Positions 32,923 through 41,424 of a stretch of DNA of 60,527 nucleotides are shown piece after piece. A program made the position numbers and the translations under genes. Position 1 is the stretch's first letter. Each line of letters begins with the position of its first letter. The notes under the pieces were generated by a model, which did no database searches, was not told where the DNA came from, and saw only the letters and a list, made by a program, of their open reading frames with translations. The DNA comes from an uncultured Phascolarctobacterium sp. (GTDB lineage Bacteria > Bacillota > Negativicutes > Acidaminococcales > Acidaminococcaceae), in the NCBI RefSeq assembly GCF_900753045.1, contig NZ_CAADXO010000062.1:1-60527 (forward strand), in the 5' to 3' direction.

Positions 32923-33357
32923 ATGAAAAAATTAGTGTTAGTCTTAACTATGCTGCTTGCTTTTGCCTGCAGCAGTATGGCCTTTGCTGCTGACGGCGGC
33001 GATTTGAACAAGGAGCAGAAAACCGCTGAAAAGATGATGACCTCTCTCGAAGCAGATGCTGCTGCCAGCTATACTGCTCTTGCTCCCTCACTGAGTGCTG
33101 ACCTCAACAAAGCTCTGGGCGAGAAAAACTTTGCTGCTATCCAAAAACAGGTTAAGCAACAATTCGGTTCCTTGAAAGAAACAAAATTCCATAGCTTTGA
33201 GCGTTTTGACCAAGGCGACAGAGTAACCTATATTGCAGCATTCTCTAAAGAAAATGTTGTTATTATGACCTTCATGTTTGGCAAGGATGCCAAACTGCAA
33301 AACTTCAGCTTCTCTCCGTACAAAGCTCCGGAAAAAGCTCCTGCTGAAAAGAAATAA
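32923..33357 (+). CDS. Secreted DUF3887-like protein (144 aa)
   Basis: A signal peptide (MKKLVLVLTMLLAFACSS... cut near residue 23) is followed by a small alpha/beta domain: SLEADAAASYTALAPSLSADLNKALGEKNFAAIQKQVKQQFGSLKE in outline, then FDQGDRVTYIAAFSKENVVIMTF. This order of helix, 'AAIQKQV', and a strand pair with TYIA matches DUF3887 as I recall it. Function is unknown. The end is rich in Lys, Pro and Ala (KAPEKAPAEKK). GGAGG precedes the ATG; a terminator follows. Confidence 0.7.
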   Translation: MKKLVLVLTMLLAFACSSMAFAADGGDLNKEQKTAEKMMTSLEADAAASYTALAPSLSADLNKALGEKNFAAIQKQVKQQFGSLKETKFHSFERFDQGDRVTYIAAFSKENVVIMTFMFGKDAKLQNFSFSPYKAPEKAPAEKK

Positions 33358-33365
33358 TTCTCTTT

Positions 33366-33404
33366 AAACTGCATCCTGCTAAAACTGCGGGATGCAGTTT
33401 TTTT
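33366..33404 (+). terminator. Intrinsic terminator
   Basis: AAACTGCATCC against GGATGCAGTTT, followed by TTTTT. It ends the DUF3887-like transcript just before the sodium symporter gene. Confidence 0.92.
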
Positions 33405-33474
33405 ATTGCTTATAACCAACCTTTCGCTTATAATTAACTTATCCAAAATTTTTTTAGGGAGTAGGTATGTATTT

Positions 33475-34845
33475 ATGGAAAGAGAAAGCTTTTCCTCACG
33501 CCTTGGCTTTATTTTAATATCTGCCGGCTGTGCAATCGGCTTAGGCAATGTCTGGCGTTTCCCGTTCATTACGGGCTTATACGGAGGTGCCTCCTTCGTT
33601 TTAATTTATCTTTGCTTTTTGCTGCTTTTAGGCCTGCCCATCATGGTGGCAGAATTTGCTGTCGGCCGTGCCAGCGTGCGCAGTGCGGCAAAGTCCTTCG
33701 ACGTACTGGAGCCTGCCGGTACAAAATGGCATCTTTATAAATACGGTGCTATTGCCGGCAACGTTCTCCTGATGATGTTCTATACCACGGTTTCCGGCTG
33801 GATGCTGTATTATTTCTATAAAATGGCTGTCGGCAGTTTCGTTGGTCTGGACGCCAAAGGCGTCGGCAACGTGTTCGGCAGTCTGCTGAGCGACCCAGTA
33901 ACCATGGCAGGCAATATGATTATTATCGTTCTCACCTGCTTCGGTGTCTGCTATCTGGGCGTCAAGGCCGGTGTTGAGCGCATCACCAAAAATATGATGG
34001 CCTGCCTGCTGCTGCTCATGCTGATTCTGGCAGTGAACTCCATTACTCTGCCCAACAGTGCCGCAGGTCTTAAATATTATCTCTATCCTGACTTCAACAG
34101 AGTTCTGGAGCACGGTATCCGCGAGGTAGTCTTCGCCGCTATGGGACAGGCCTTCTTTACGCTGAGCCTTGGCATCGGCGCACTGGCTATCTTCGGCAGC
34201 TATATCGGCAAGGAGCAGCGCCTGACGGGTGAAGCAATGTGGATTATGGCACTGGATACCTTTGTAGCGATTGTTTCCGGCCTGATTATCTTCCCGGCCT
34301 GCTTCAGCTTCGGTATCAACCCCGACAGCGGCCCAAACCTGCTGTTCATCACCCTCCCCAACGTGTTCAACGCCATGAGCGGCGGACGTATCTGGGGTAC
34401 TCTGTTCTTCCTGTTCATGCTTTTCGCTGCTATGTCTACAGTCATCGCAGTATTCGAAAACATTACCTCCTGCATCTGCGATTTAACCGGCTGGGAGCGC
34501 AAAAAGACTATTCGCTTTAACATTATCGCGATTATCCTGCTTTCCCTGCCCTGCGTACTGGGCTTCAACCTGTGGGGCCACATTCAGCCCTTGGGCAAAG
34601 GCACCTGCATTCTGGATTTGGAGGATTTCCTTGTCAGCAATAACCTGCTGCCCTTAGGCAGTCTGATTTACCTCAGCTTCTGCACCAGCCGTTATGGTTG
34701 GGGCTGGGATAACTTTATTGCAGAGGCAGATACAGGCAAGGGCATTCCCTTCCCCAAATGGATTCGCTTCTATGCTACTTACATTCTGCCACTGATTGTG
34801 CTGTATATCTTCTTCAACGGATACTATGCTATGTTCGTAAAGTAA
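33475..34845 (+). CDS. Neurotransmitter:sodium symporter (NSS/SNF) family transporter
   Basis: 456-residue, about 11-12 helix transporter. The family signature GCAIGLGNVWRFPF forms the first helix and its sodium/substrate site. Other LeuT-like features include GGASFVLIYL and the long helix sequence AMGQAFFTLSLGIGALAIFGSY, where the sodium-site residues sit. Bacterial members take up amino acids with sodium; the exact amino acid cannot be told (Trp is tempting because trpS follows, but that is inference). I choose ATG 33475 with GTAGGT upstream. The gap to trpS is 75 bp. Confidence 0.9.
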   Translation: MERESFSSRLGFILISAGCAIGLGNVWRFPFITGLYGGASFVLIYLCFLLLLGLPIMVAEFAVGRASVRSAAKSFDVLEPAGTKWHLYKYGAIAGNVLLMMFYTTVSGWMLYYFYKMAVGSFVGLDAKGVGNVFGSLLSDPVTMAGNMIIIVLTCFGVCYLGVKAGVERITKNMMACLLLLMLILAVNSITLPNSAAGLKYYLYPDFNRVLEHGIREVVFAAMGQAFFTLSLGIGALAIFGSYIGKEQRLTGEAMWIMALDTFVAIVSGLIIFPACFSFGINPDSGPNLLFITLPNVFNAMSGGRIWGTLFFLFMLFAAMSTVIAVFENITSCICDLTGWERKKTIRFNIIAIILLSLPCVLGFNLWGHIQPLGKGTCILDLEDFLVSNNLLPLGSLIYLSFCTSRYGWGWDNFIAEADTGKGIPFPKWIRFYATYILPLIVLYIFFNGYYAMFVK

Positions 34846-34920
34846 GCTTGCGTTGACAGTTTACGTCAGTGCATTTATAATTATTATATAAATATAAGAA
34901 CAAAAAGAGGTAAGACTAAT

Positions 34921-36003
34921 ATGAGTAAAATTATTCTGACCGGCGACCGTCCTACCGGACGTCTGCATGTAGGCCACTATGTAGGCTCTCTGCGCCAGCG
35001 TGTACAGCTGCAAAATTCTGGTGCATACGATAAGGTATATATCATGATTGCTGATGCCCAGGCGCTTACAGACAACGCTGAGCACCCGGAAAAGGTACGT
35101 AATAACATCATCGAGGTAGCACTGGATTATCTGGCATGCGGCCTTGATCCTGCTAAATCTACCCTTTTCATCCAATCCATGGTACCGCAGCTGACCGAGC
35201 TGACCTTCTACTATATGAATCTGGTCACCGTATCCCGTCTGCAGCGTAACCCGACCGTTAAGAATGAAATCAAAATGCGTAACTTTGAAGCAAGCATTCC
35301 TACCGGCTTCTTCTGCTACCCTATCAGCCAGGCTGCAGATATCACCGCCTTCCGCGCTACTGTAGTGCCTGTAGGCGAAGACCAGCTGCCGATGCTGGAG
35401 CAATGCAAGGAAATCGTGCACAAGTTCAATTCCGTGTACGGCGAAACTCTGGTTGACCCGGATATCATGCTGCCGCAAAACGACGCCTGCCTGCGTCTGC
35501 CCGGCATTGACGGCAAGGCTAAGATGAGCAAATCCCTGGGCAACTGCATTTATCTTTCCGATGAACCGGAGGATATCAAAAAGAAAGTTATGTCTATGTA
35601 CACCGATCCTGACCATGTACGCGTAGAGGATCCCGGTAAAATTGAAGGCAACACTGTTTTCACCTATCTGGACGCTTTCAGCACCGAAGAGCACTTTGCC
35701 AAATTCCTGCCAGACTACGCTAACCTGGACGAGCTGAAGGCTCACTACAAACGCGGTGGTCTGGGTGACGTAAAGGTTAAGAAGTTCCTCAACAACGTGC
35801 TGCAGGACGTTCTGGAGCCCATCCGTGAGCGCCGTCACTATTGGGAACAACGCATCCCTGAGGTTTACGAAATCCTGCGTGCAGGCAGCAAGGAAGCTGA
35901 AGCTGCTGCTGCTGCAACTCTGCATGACGTACGCGAGGCAATGCGCATCAACTACTTCGATGACGAAGCTCTGATGAACCAGCCTTACGAAAAACAACAC
36001 TAA
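34921..36003 (+). CDS. trpS: Tryptophanyl-tRNA synthetase
   Basis: 360-residue class I synthetase. The HIGH-like motif is TGRLHVGHYVG at residue 11 and the KMSKS motif is GKAKMSKSLG near 199. The LQRNPTVKNE block is typical. It charges tRNA-Trp. Length is a little above the usual 330-340. AAAAGAGGTAAG lies before the ATG. No T-box leader is visible in the 75-bp gap before it, unlike thrS. Confidence 0.96.
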   Translation: MSKIILTGDRPTGRLHVGHYVGSLRQRVQLQNSGAYDKVYIMIADAQALTDNAEHPEKVRNNIIEVALDYLACGLDPAKSTLFIQSMVPQLTELTFYYMNLVTVSRLQRNPTVKNEIKMRNFEASIPTGFFCYPISQAADITAFRATVVPVGEDQLPMLEQCKEIVHKFNSVYGETLVDPDIMLPQNDACLRLPGIDGKAKMSKSLGNCIYLSDEPEDIKKKVMSMYTDPDHVRVEDPGKIEGNTVFTYLDAFSTEEHFAKFLPDYANLDELKAHYKRGGLGDVKVKKFLNNVLQDVLEPIRERRHYWEQRIPEVYEILRAGSKEAEAAAAATLHDVREAMRINYFDDEALMNQPYEKQH

Positions 36004-36015
36004 GCAATAAACTGC

Positions 36016-36051
36016 AATCCCCTCTTCCCGAATAGGAAGAGGGGATTTTTT
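36016..36051 (+). terminator. Intrinsic terminator of trpS
   Basis: AATCCCCTCTTCC against GGAAGAGGGGATT is a 13-bp stem followed by TTTT. Confidence 0.95.
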
Positions 36052-36085
36052 GTGCGCTGTGAAGCACGTAAAGCTGCCTGCAGGC

Positions 36086-36119
36086 AAAATAAAAGACCTA
36101 CGGTATCTCTACCGTAGGC
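36086..36119 (-). terminator. Intrinsic terminator of the fab-rnc operon
   Basis: CCTACGGTA-TCTC-TACCGTAGG; on the minus strand TTTTATTTT follows. It lies 14 nt past the rnc stop, marking the end of the lipid operon. Confidence 0.93.
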
Positions 36120-36132
36120 CGATATTGTAATG

Positions 36133-36852
36133 TTATTCCTGATTCCTTACATGCAGCTGTGCCAGCGCTTGCTTAGCAGCATGCTGCTCCGAATCTTTTT
36201 TAGTACGACCACTGCCTTCGCCGATAACAGTATTACCCAGCATTACCTGAGAGGTGAATACCTTATTGTGCTCTGGACCGGTGCTGCCTAAAAGAACATA
36301 ATGGATATCTGCATCGCCGTCACGCTGCAGATACTCCTGCAAACGTGTCTTGTAATCATTAAAGATACCATGGCGACAGATGAAATCTATTTCCGACCGC
36401 ATCATACCCAGCAGGTAGGTCTGTACGACCTCAAAGCCCTGGTCCAGATAGATGGCACCCAAAACAGATTCAAAGGCATCAGCCAGGATGGACGGACGCT
36501 CGCGTCCTCCGCTCAGCTCCTCGCCCTTGCCAAGCTGCAGATAGTCACCCAGATGAATCTTTTTGGCATATTCATACAGGGAACCTTCGCAAACCAGATA
36601 AGCACGCAGCTTAGTGAGCTGGCCTTCAGCCAAATCAGGAAAGTTCTTATACATGTAGGTGCTCACGATAACGCTGAGCACGGAATCACCCAAAAACTCA
36701 ATCCGCTCATTATGATGCGGTTTAGGATACTGCTTAGCTTCATGGGCATAAGATGTATGGGTCAGAGCCATATCAAGAAGCTCTAAATCATGCATATGGA
36801 TACCCAGCCCCTTGCAGAAGCTCTGCAGCTGCTGTGTACGTTTTTCCTGCAT
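36133..36852 (-). CDS. rnc: Ribonuclease III
   Basis: 239-residue dsRNA endonuclease. The RNase III signature NERIEFLGDSVLSVI is near residue 45, and the second acidic site is in ADAFESVLGAIYLD. A C-terminal dsRNA-binding domain (about residues 165-235) ends with KKDSEQHAAKQALA. It matures rRNA and cuts structured mRNAs. I choose ATG 36852, nine bases after AGGA. It follows fabF by 18 nt and is the last gene in the operon, a common Firmicutes order. Confidence 0.96.
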   Translation of the reverse strand: MQEKRTQQLQSFCKGLGIHMHDLELLDMALTHTSYAHEAKQYPKPHHNERIEFLGDSVLSVIVSTYMYKNFPDLAEGQLTKLRAYLVCEGSLYEYAKKIHLGDYLQLGKGEELSGGRERPSILADAFESVLGAIYLDQGFEVVQTYLLGMMRSEIDFICRHGIFNDYKTRLQEYLQRDGDADIHYVLLGSTGPEHNKVFTSQVMLGNTVIGEGSGRTKKDSEQHAAKQALAQLHVRNQE

Positions 36853-36870
36853 TTTAATCAATCCTGCTTA

Positions 36871-38130
36871 TTAATCAACGTATTTTTTGAATACGATAGA
36901 AGCATTGTGACCGCCAAAGCCCAGGTTGTCGCTCAGTGCAACATTAACAACTTTCTTACGAGCTTCATTCGGTACATAATCCAGATTCAGCGGACCTTCA
37001 GGATCGTCCAGATCCTTATCCTGGTAGTTGATGGTCGGCGGAATGATATCATTTTCGATAGTCATAACGGTAGCAATAGCTTCTACGCCGCCGGCAGCGC
37101 CCAGCAGATGGCCGATCATGGATTTATTGGAGCTGATGCACAGTTCGTATGCATGCTCGCCGAATACTTTCTTGAAGGCAATGGTTTCGCCCAGGTCATT
37201 ACGATGGGTAGAAGTACCATGAGCATTGATGTAGTCAACCTCTTCCGGTTTTACGCCAGCGTCAGCAACTGCTGCAGCGATGCAGGCAGCCGGAGTTTCG
37301 CCGGTCGGGTCCGGAGCGGTGATGTGGTATGCGTCGCAGTTCATTGCAAAGCCTGCCAGCTCAGCATAGATGTGTGCGCCACGAGCCTTAGCATGCTCCA
37401 GCTCTTCCAGAACCAGAACGCCAGCGCCTTCGCCCATTACAAAGCCATCACGCTTTTTGTCAAACGGGCAGGAAGCTGCTTCAGGGTTTTCGTTGTTGGT
37501 GGACAGAGCCTTCATGTTAGCAAAGCCTGCGATAGCAATCGGTGAAACTGCAGCTTCGGTGCCGCCTGCCAGCATTACGTCAGCATCACCGTATTGAATG
37601 GTGCGCAGAGCGTCGCCGATGCAGTTGGTGCCGGTAGCACATGCAGTTACGATAGCAGTATTAGGACCTTTCAGACCGGTTGCAATAGCAATCTGGCCTG
37701 CAGACATGTTCGGGATTTCCATCGGAATGAAGAACGGGCTGATTTTGGACGGGCCTTTGGAACCCAGCTTCAGGGATTGCTCCAGGAAGGTGTGGATGCC
37801 GCCGATACCGCTGCCAACGCAAACGCCGCAGCGCAGAGGATTTTCCTTGCTCATATCCAGCTTAGCATCTTCGATAGCCAGCTTAGCAGCAGCAACTGCA
37901 AAGTGGGTTACACGGTCCATACGCTTGCCTTCTTTTTTATCGATGAAAGCAGTGTAATCAAAATCCTTAACCTCACCGGCAATCTTTACTGTGAAATCAG
38001 TAGTATCAAACTGAGTGATAGGGCCGATACCGGATTTACCGGCAACCAGGTTATTCCAGAAGGTATCCTTGCCGATACCGATAGGAGTTACAGGGCCAAC
38101 GCCAGTTACTACAACTCTTCTTTTACTCAA
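36871..38130 (-). CDS. fabF: 3-oxoacyl-[ACP] synthase II
   Basis: 419-residue condensing enzyme that elongates acyl-ACP. Catalytic residues: Cys in TACATGTNCIGDA, His in NAHGTSTHRND, and the third His in NKSMIGHLLGAAGG. The length is normal (about 410-415). The start is a TTG at 38130, seven bases after GAGGTG. It lies 18 nt downstream of the FabK-like gene and just before rnc. Confidence 0.96.
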   Translation of the reverse strand: MSKRRVVVTGVGPVTPIGIGKDTFWNNLVAGKSGIGPITQFDTTDFTVKIAGEVKDFDYTAFIDKKEGKRMDRVTHFAVAAAKLAIEDAKLDMSKENPLRCGVCVGSGIGGIHTFLEQSLKLGSKGPSKISPFFIPMEIPNMSAGQIAIATGLKGPNTAIVTACATGTNCIGDALRTIQYGDADVMLAGGTEAAVSPIAIAGFANMKALSTNNENPEAASCPFDKKRDGFVMGEGAGVLVLEELEHAKARGAHIYAELAGFAMNCDAYHITAPDPTGETPAACIAAAVADAGVKPEEVDYINAHGTSTHRNDLGETIAFKKVFGEHAYELCISSNKSMIGHLLGAAGGVEAIATVMTIENDIIPPTINYQDKDLDDPEGPLNLDYVPNEARKKVVNVALSDNLGFGGHNASIVFKKYVD

Positions 38131-38147
38131 AATAGTTCACCTCGTAA

Positions 38148-39101
38148 TCAAATTTTTGAAATTTCATCCTTTATGCGCCTGAAGATTTCTTTTACAGGCA
38201 GTATTTCCTTGATTTTCCACATATTGGCACCGGTGAAAACAAGACCGGTTTCTACGTCACCCTGCTGCGCACGAGTCAGCGCTCTGATAATGCAGAAGCT
38301 GTGGGTGCAGTGCTTCAAGCACAAATCGCAGGTGGTGGGTTTAGGAGCTTTATTTTCTAAAGATAACTGTGCAAAGGGATTGCGGATAGCACGTCCCTTA
38401 TAGCCTACAGGGCTGTCAATCTGCACAACATCTTCTTTAGTCATTTTAAGATAGAATTCTTTTAAAGCAGGTGCGCCGTTGGATTCCTCACTGGCAGCGA
38501 ATCTGCTGCCCATCTGCACACCGCTTGCGCCCAGCTTCAGAAGCTCGGCAACATCACTGCCGCAGACAGCGCCGCCGGCAGCAATAACAGGTATATTAAC
38601 GGATTTAACAATCTCCGGAAGTATCTCTTTAATAGATTGCTGGGTTCCCAGGTGACCGCCTGCTTCGGTGCCTTCGACAACGATAGCAGAAGCTCCCAGC
38701 TTCTCAGAAATCTTAGCCAGTTTTACAGAAGAAACAATTGGTACTACTTCGACACCATATTTACGTCCGACGGCAAAAATATCTCTTGAAAAACCGGCGC
38801 CGGCTACGATTAAATCTATTTTCTCTTGTGCAGCGGTAGTAATCAGACCTAAAAACTCTCTTGCCGCAAACATTGCATTAATGCCGATAATGCCTTTGCC
38901 GCCTGTAAGTTTTCTTGCCAAACGTATTTCTGTACGCAGTTCGTCAAAGCTCATGCCGGACGCTGCGATAAGTCCTATACCGCCTTCTTTAGCTACAGCA
39001 GCTGCCAAACGGGCTGTAGACAGCCTGATAGCCATGCCTCCTTGTACAATCGGTACTTCAGCAACAAGTTTACCGATTTTCAGCACTGGTAGTTTCAACA
39101 A
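38148..39101 (-). CDS. FabK/nitronate-monooxygenase-type flavin oxidoreductase, probable enoyl-ACP reductase
   Basis: 317-residue FMN-dependent TIM-barrel protein. The IVQGGMAIRLS opening, the FMN loop GGIGLIAA, VVEGTEAGGHLG and PVIAAGGAVCG blocks match the FabK/2-nitropropane dioxygenase family. Its position between acpP and fabF is where FabK normally sits in Firmicutes, so enoyl-ACP reduction is the likely role; no FabI or FabL is seen in this window. A C-terminal cysteine group, CDLCLKHCTHSFC, is an extra, possibly metal-binding, feature seen in some clostridial homologues. Two TTG codons at 39101 and 39098 could each start it; GGGGG lies just upstream. Confidence 0.8.
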   Translation of the reverse strand: MLKLPVLKIGKLVAEVPIVQGGMAIRLSTARLAAAVAKEGGIGLIAASGMSFDELRTEIRLARKLTGGKGIIGINAMFAAREFLGLITTAAQEKIDLIVAGAGFSRDIFAVGRKYGVEVVPIVSSVKLAKISEKLGASAIVVEGTEAGGHLGTQQSIKEILPEIVKSVNIPVIAAGGAVCGSDVAELLKLGASGVQMGSRFAASEESNGAPALKEFYLKMTKEDVVQIDSPVGYKGRAIRNPFAQLSLENKAPKPTTCDLCLKHCTHSFCIIRALTRAQQGDVETGLVFTGANMWKIKEILPVKEIFRRIKDEISKI

Positions 39102-39184
39102 ATATCCCCCATTTCAGGACTAGAGTAGAGTAGCTTGTGCCAGGGAACCCACAAGGGGTTCCCTAAACATAAGCAGGTAAAGCA

Positions 39185-39415
39185 TTATTTTTCTTCATCC
39201 AGCAGTTTAACAGCGTCAGCTACAGTGCGGATTTTTTCAGCTTTTTCATCAGGGATTTCAACACCGAATTCCTCTTCGAAAGCCATGATCAGCTCAACGA
39301 TATCGAGGGAGTCAGCGCCGAGATCATCGATGAAAGCGGATTCCATCTTTACTTCGTCAGCGTCAACGCTCAGTTGTTCAACAGTGATGTCTCTTACTTT
39401 GTCGAAAGTGCTCAT
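39185..39415 (-). CDS. acpP: Acyl carrier protein
   Basis: 76-residue carrier. The phosphopantetheine serine is in DLGADSLDIVEL; acidic helices flank it. It carries growing fatty acids between the Fab enzymes. GGAGGT lies before the ATG. Placed between fabG and the FabK-like gene. Confidence 0.97.
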   Translation of the reverse strand: MSTFDKVRDITVEQLSVDADEVKMESAFIDDLGADSLDIVELIMAFEEEFGVEIPDEKAEKIRTVADAVKLLDEEK

Positions 39416-39471
39416 TACGATTCACCTCCTTCCAATAGGTAAAGTTGCAGGTCTCCCAAACGGGCCCCCTA

Positions 39472-40215
39472 TTACATTACCATACCACCGTCAACATGTA
39501 AAGTCTGTCCGGTAATATAATTGGCGTCATCGCTCACAAGGAAGACAACAGCCTTGGCAATATCAGTAGTTTCACCCAGTTTGTGTAAGGGTATAGAAGT
39601 CAGCATACCTTCAACAACTTTGTCGGAAAGTACACTGGTCATATCAGTTTTAATAAATCCGGGAGCAACAGCATTCACGTTGATACCGCGAGCAGCTACT
39701 TCCTTAGCTACGGATTTGGTAAAACCGATTACGCCGGCCTTAGCAGCAGCGTAGTTAGCCTGGCCAGCATTGCCCATCAGACCAACAACAGAACTGATGC
39801 TGACAATTTTGCCGGCTTTTTGTTTCATCATGTATTTGATAGCAGCCTTGGTGCAGTTGAACACACCCTTCAGATTGGTGGTCAGAACTGCGTCCCAATC
39901 CTCTTCTTTCATACGCATCAGCAGACCATCGCGGGTAATGCCTGCGTTGTTTACGAGGATATCAATGCGGCCGAATTCTTTTACAACTTCGTCTACCATA
40001 GCAGTAGCAGCTTCGTTGGAGGAAATGTCTGCCTGTACTACGAAAGCCTTGCGGCCCATAGCTTCGATTTCTGCAGCAACCTCTTTAGCGGCAGCTTCAC
40101 TACCTGCGTAGTTTACAACAACATCAGCACCTTCTGCAGCGAGAGCCAGTGCGATTGCACGGCCGATACCGCGGGAAGCGCCGGTTACGAGGGCTTTTTT
40201 ACCTTCTAATTTCAT
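39472..40215 (-). CDS. fabG: 3-oxoacyl-[ACP] reductase
   Basis: 247-residue short-chain dehydrogenase. The cofactor motif GASRGIG is at residue 13, NNAG at about 90, and the catalytic Ser-Tyr-Lys set is in ISSVVGLMGNAGQANYAAAKAG. It reduces 3-oxoacyl-ACP with NADPH. AAGGAG lies before the ATG. Between fabD and acpP, separated by about 108 bp and 56 bp. Confidence 0.96.
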   Translation of the reverse strand: MKLEGKKALVTGASRGIGRAIALALAAEGADVVVNYAGSEAAAKEVAAEIEAMGRKAFVVQADISSNEAATAMVDEVVKEFGRIDILVNNAGITRDGLLMRMKEEDWDAVLTTNLKGVFNCTKAAIKYMMKQKAGKIVSISSVVGLMGNAGQANYAAAKAGVIGFTKSVAKEVAARGINVNAVAPGFIKTDMTSVLSDKVVEGMLTSIPLHKLGETTDIAKAVVFLVSDDANYITGQTLHVDGGMVM

Positions 40216-40323
40216 TTTGAGTTCTCCTTATCCTTCAATTCATCAGCTATCTTTTATGCTTCACAAATACATACTGCATGTACATATAGGGGAACCATGA
40301 AGCGGACAGTTCAGCTTGGTGAA

Positions 40324-41265
40324 TTATTTATTCAGCTCAGCTAAGGTTTTTTCCAGGCTTGCAGCGTCTTCTACGTTCAGAGCCATCATACCTTTGGCAA
40401 TCTTCTTGGTGAAGCCGGTCAGAACCTTGCCCGGGCCAACCTCAACAAAAATGTCTACGCCGCCTGCAACCATGTTGCGTACGCTGGTTTCCCAGAGAAC
40501 AGGCATAGCAGCTTGTTTAACGAGCAGCTTTTTGATTTCTTCGCCGCTGGTAACTTCCTGAGCAGTTACGTTAGCAACAACAGGAACGGTGATATCTTTG
40601 ATTTCAATCGGAGCCAGAACCTCAGCCAGACGGTCGGCAGCGGGCTGCATCAGAGTGCTGTGGAAAGGAGCACTTACAGGCAACAGAACTGCACGTTTTG
40701 CACCGGCAGCCTTCAGAGCTTCGATAGCTTTATTTACAGGATTAACTGCGCCTGCGATAACAACCTGACCGGGGCAGTTGAAGTTTACTGCTTGAACTGC
40801 TTCGCCGGATTCAGCTTCTACGCTGCGGCAGATTTCTACGATTTTGTCGCTGTCCAGGCCCAGAATAGCAGCCATGCTGCCTTCGCCTACAGGAACAGCC
40901 TCTTGCATGAACTGGCCGCGTTTGTTAACGATGCGTACAGCGTCAGCAAATTTCAGAGCGCCGGTGTTAACCAATGCACTGTATTCGCCCAGGCTGTGAC
41001 CAGCAGCGATATCGCAGCTTACGCCATGCTCCTTCAGAACTGCTGCACAAGCAGTGCTGGCAGTCAGGATAGCGGGTTGGGTGTTAGCGGTCAGCTTCAG
41101 GTCTTCAGCAGGACCTTCGAAGCACATTTTGCTGATGGAATAGCCAAGAGCGTCATCAGCCTCTTCAAAAATCTGTTTTACAACAGGATATTCATCATAA
41201 AAAGCTTTGCACATACCAACGGTCTGAGAACCTTGGCCGGGGAATACGAATGCGATTTTACTCAT
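40324..41265 (-). CDS. fabD: Malonyl-CoA:ACP transacylase
   Basis: 313-residue acyltransferase. The FPGQGSQ start motif, the nucleophile in AGHSLGEYSALV, and the active-site His region SAPFHSTLM are visible. It loads malonyl units onto ACP. I use ATG 41265 (GAGAGGT upstream), not the longer frame to 41394, which runs through the repeat-bearing intergenic region. A hairpin repeat lies just before the gene. Confidence 0.96.
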   Translation of the reverse strand: MSKIAFVFPGQGSQTVGMCKAFYDEYPVVKQIFEEADDALGYSISKMCFEGPAEDLKLTANTQPAILTASTACAAVLKEHGVSCDIAAGHSLGEYSALVNTGALKFADAVRIVNKRGQFMQEAVPVGEGSMAAILGLDSDKIVEICRSVEAESGEAVQAVNFNCPGQVVIAGAVNPVNKAIEALKAAGAKRAVLLPVSAPFHSTLMQPAADRLAEVLAPIEIKDITVPVVANVTAQEVTSGEEIKKLLVKQAAMPVLWETSVRNMVAGGVDIFVEVGPGKVLTGFTKKIAKGMMALNVEDAASLEKTLAELNK

Positions 41266-41328
41266 CGTGTAAATTACCTCTCTTTCGATAATAATTAACT
41301 TTCGATAATAATCAAATATCACCAAGAC

Positions 41329-41421
41329 AAACGAGAAGGGTTTAGATACGAGTAATGGCAACGACGGCGTACTACTGCTACTCCTAGGAGCCATTACGAA
41401 GCAGATGGGCCCTTATCGTTT
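41329..41421. repeat. Two-stem hairpin repeat, copy C, between fabH and fabD
   Basis: Outer stem AAACGAGAAGGG (41329) against CCCTTATCGTTT (41410); inner stem GTAATGGC (41352) against GCCATTAC (41390). The loop has the same ACGACGGCGTAC...TACTCCTAGGA core as copy A, but both stems use different bases that still pair. It starts 3 nt after the fabH stop codon on the minus strand, inside the operon. A short tandem TTTCGATAATAAT doublet lies next to it (41283-41313). Confidence 0.75.
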
Positions 41422-41424
41422 GGA

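Noticed and set aside
34846..34920. T-box leader for trpS
   Set aside because: The gap is only 75 bp and has neither the T-box sequence nor a terminator.
34861..36087. 408-residue frame opposite trpS
   Set aside because: Antisense shadow of trpS; no plausible start signal or family motifs.
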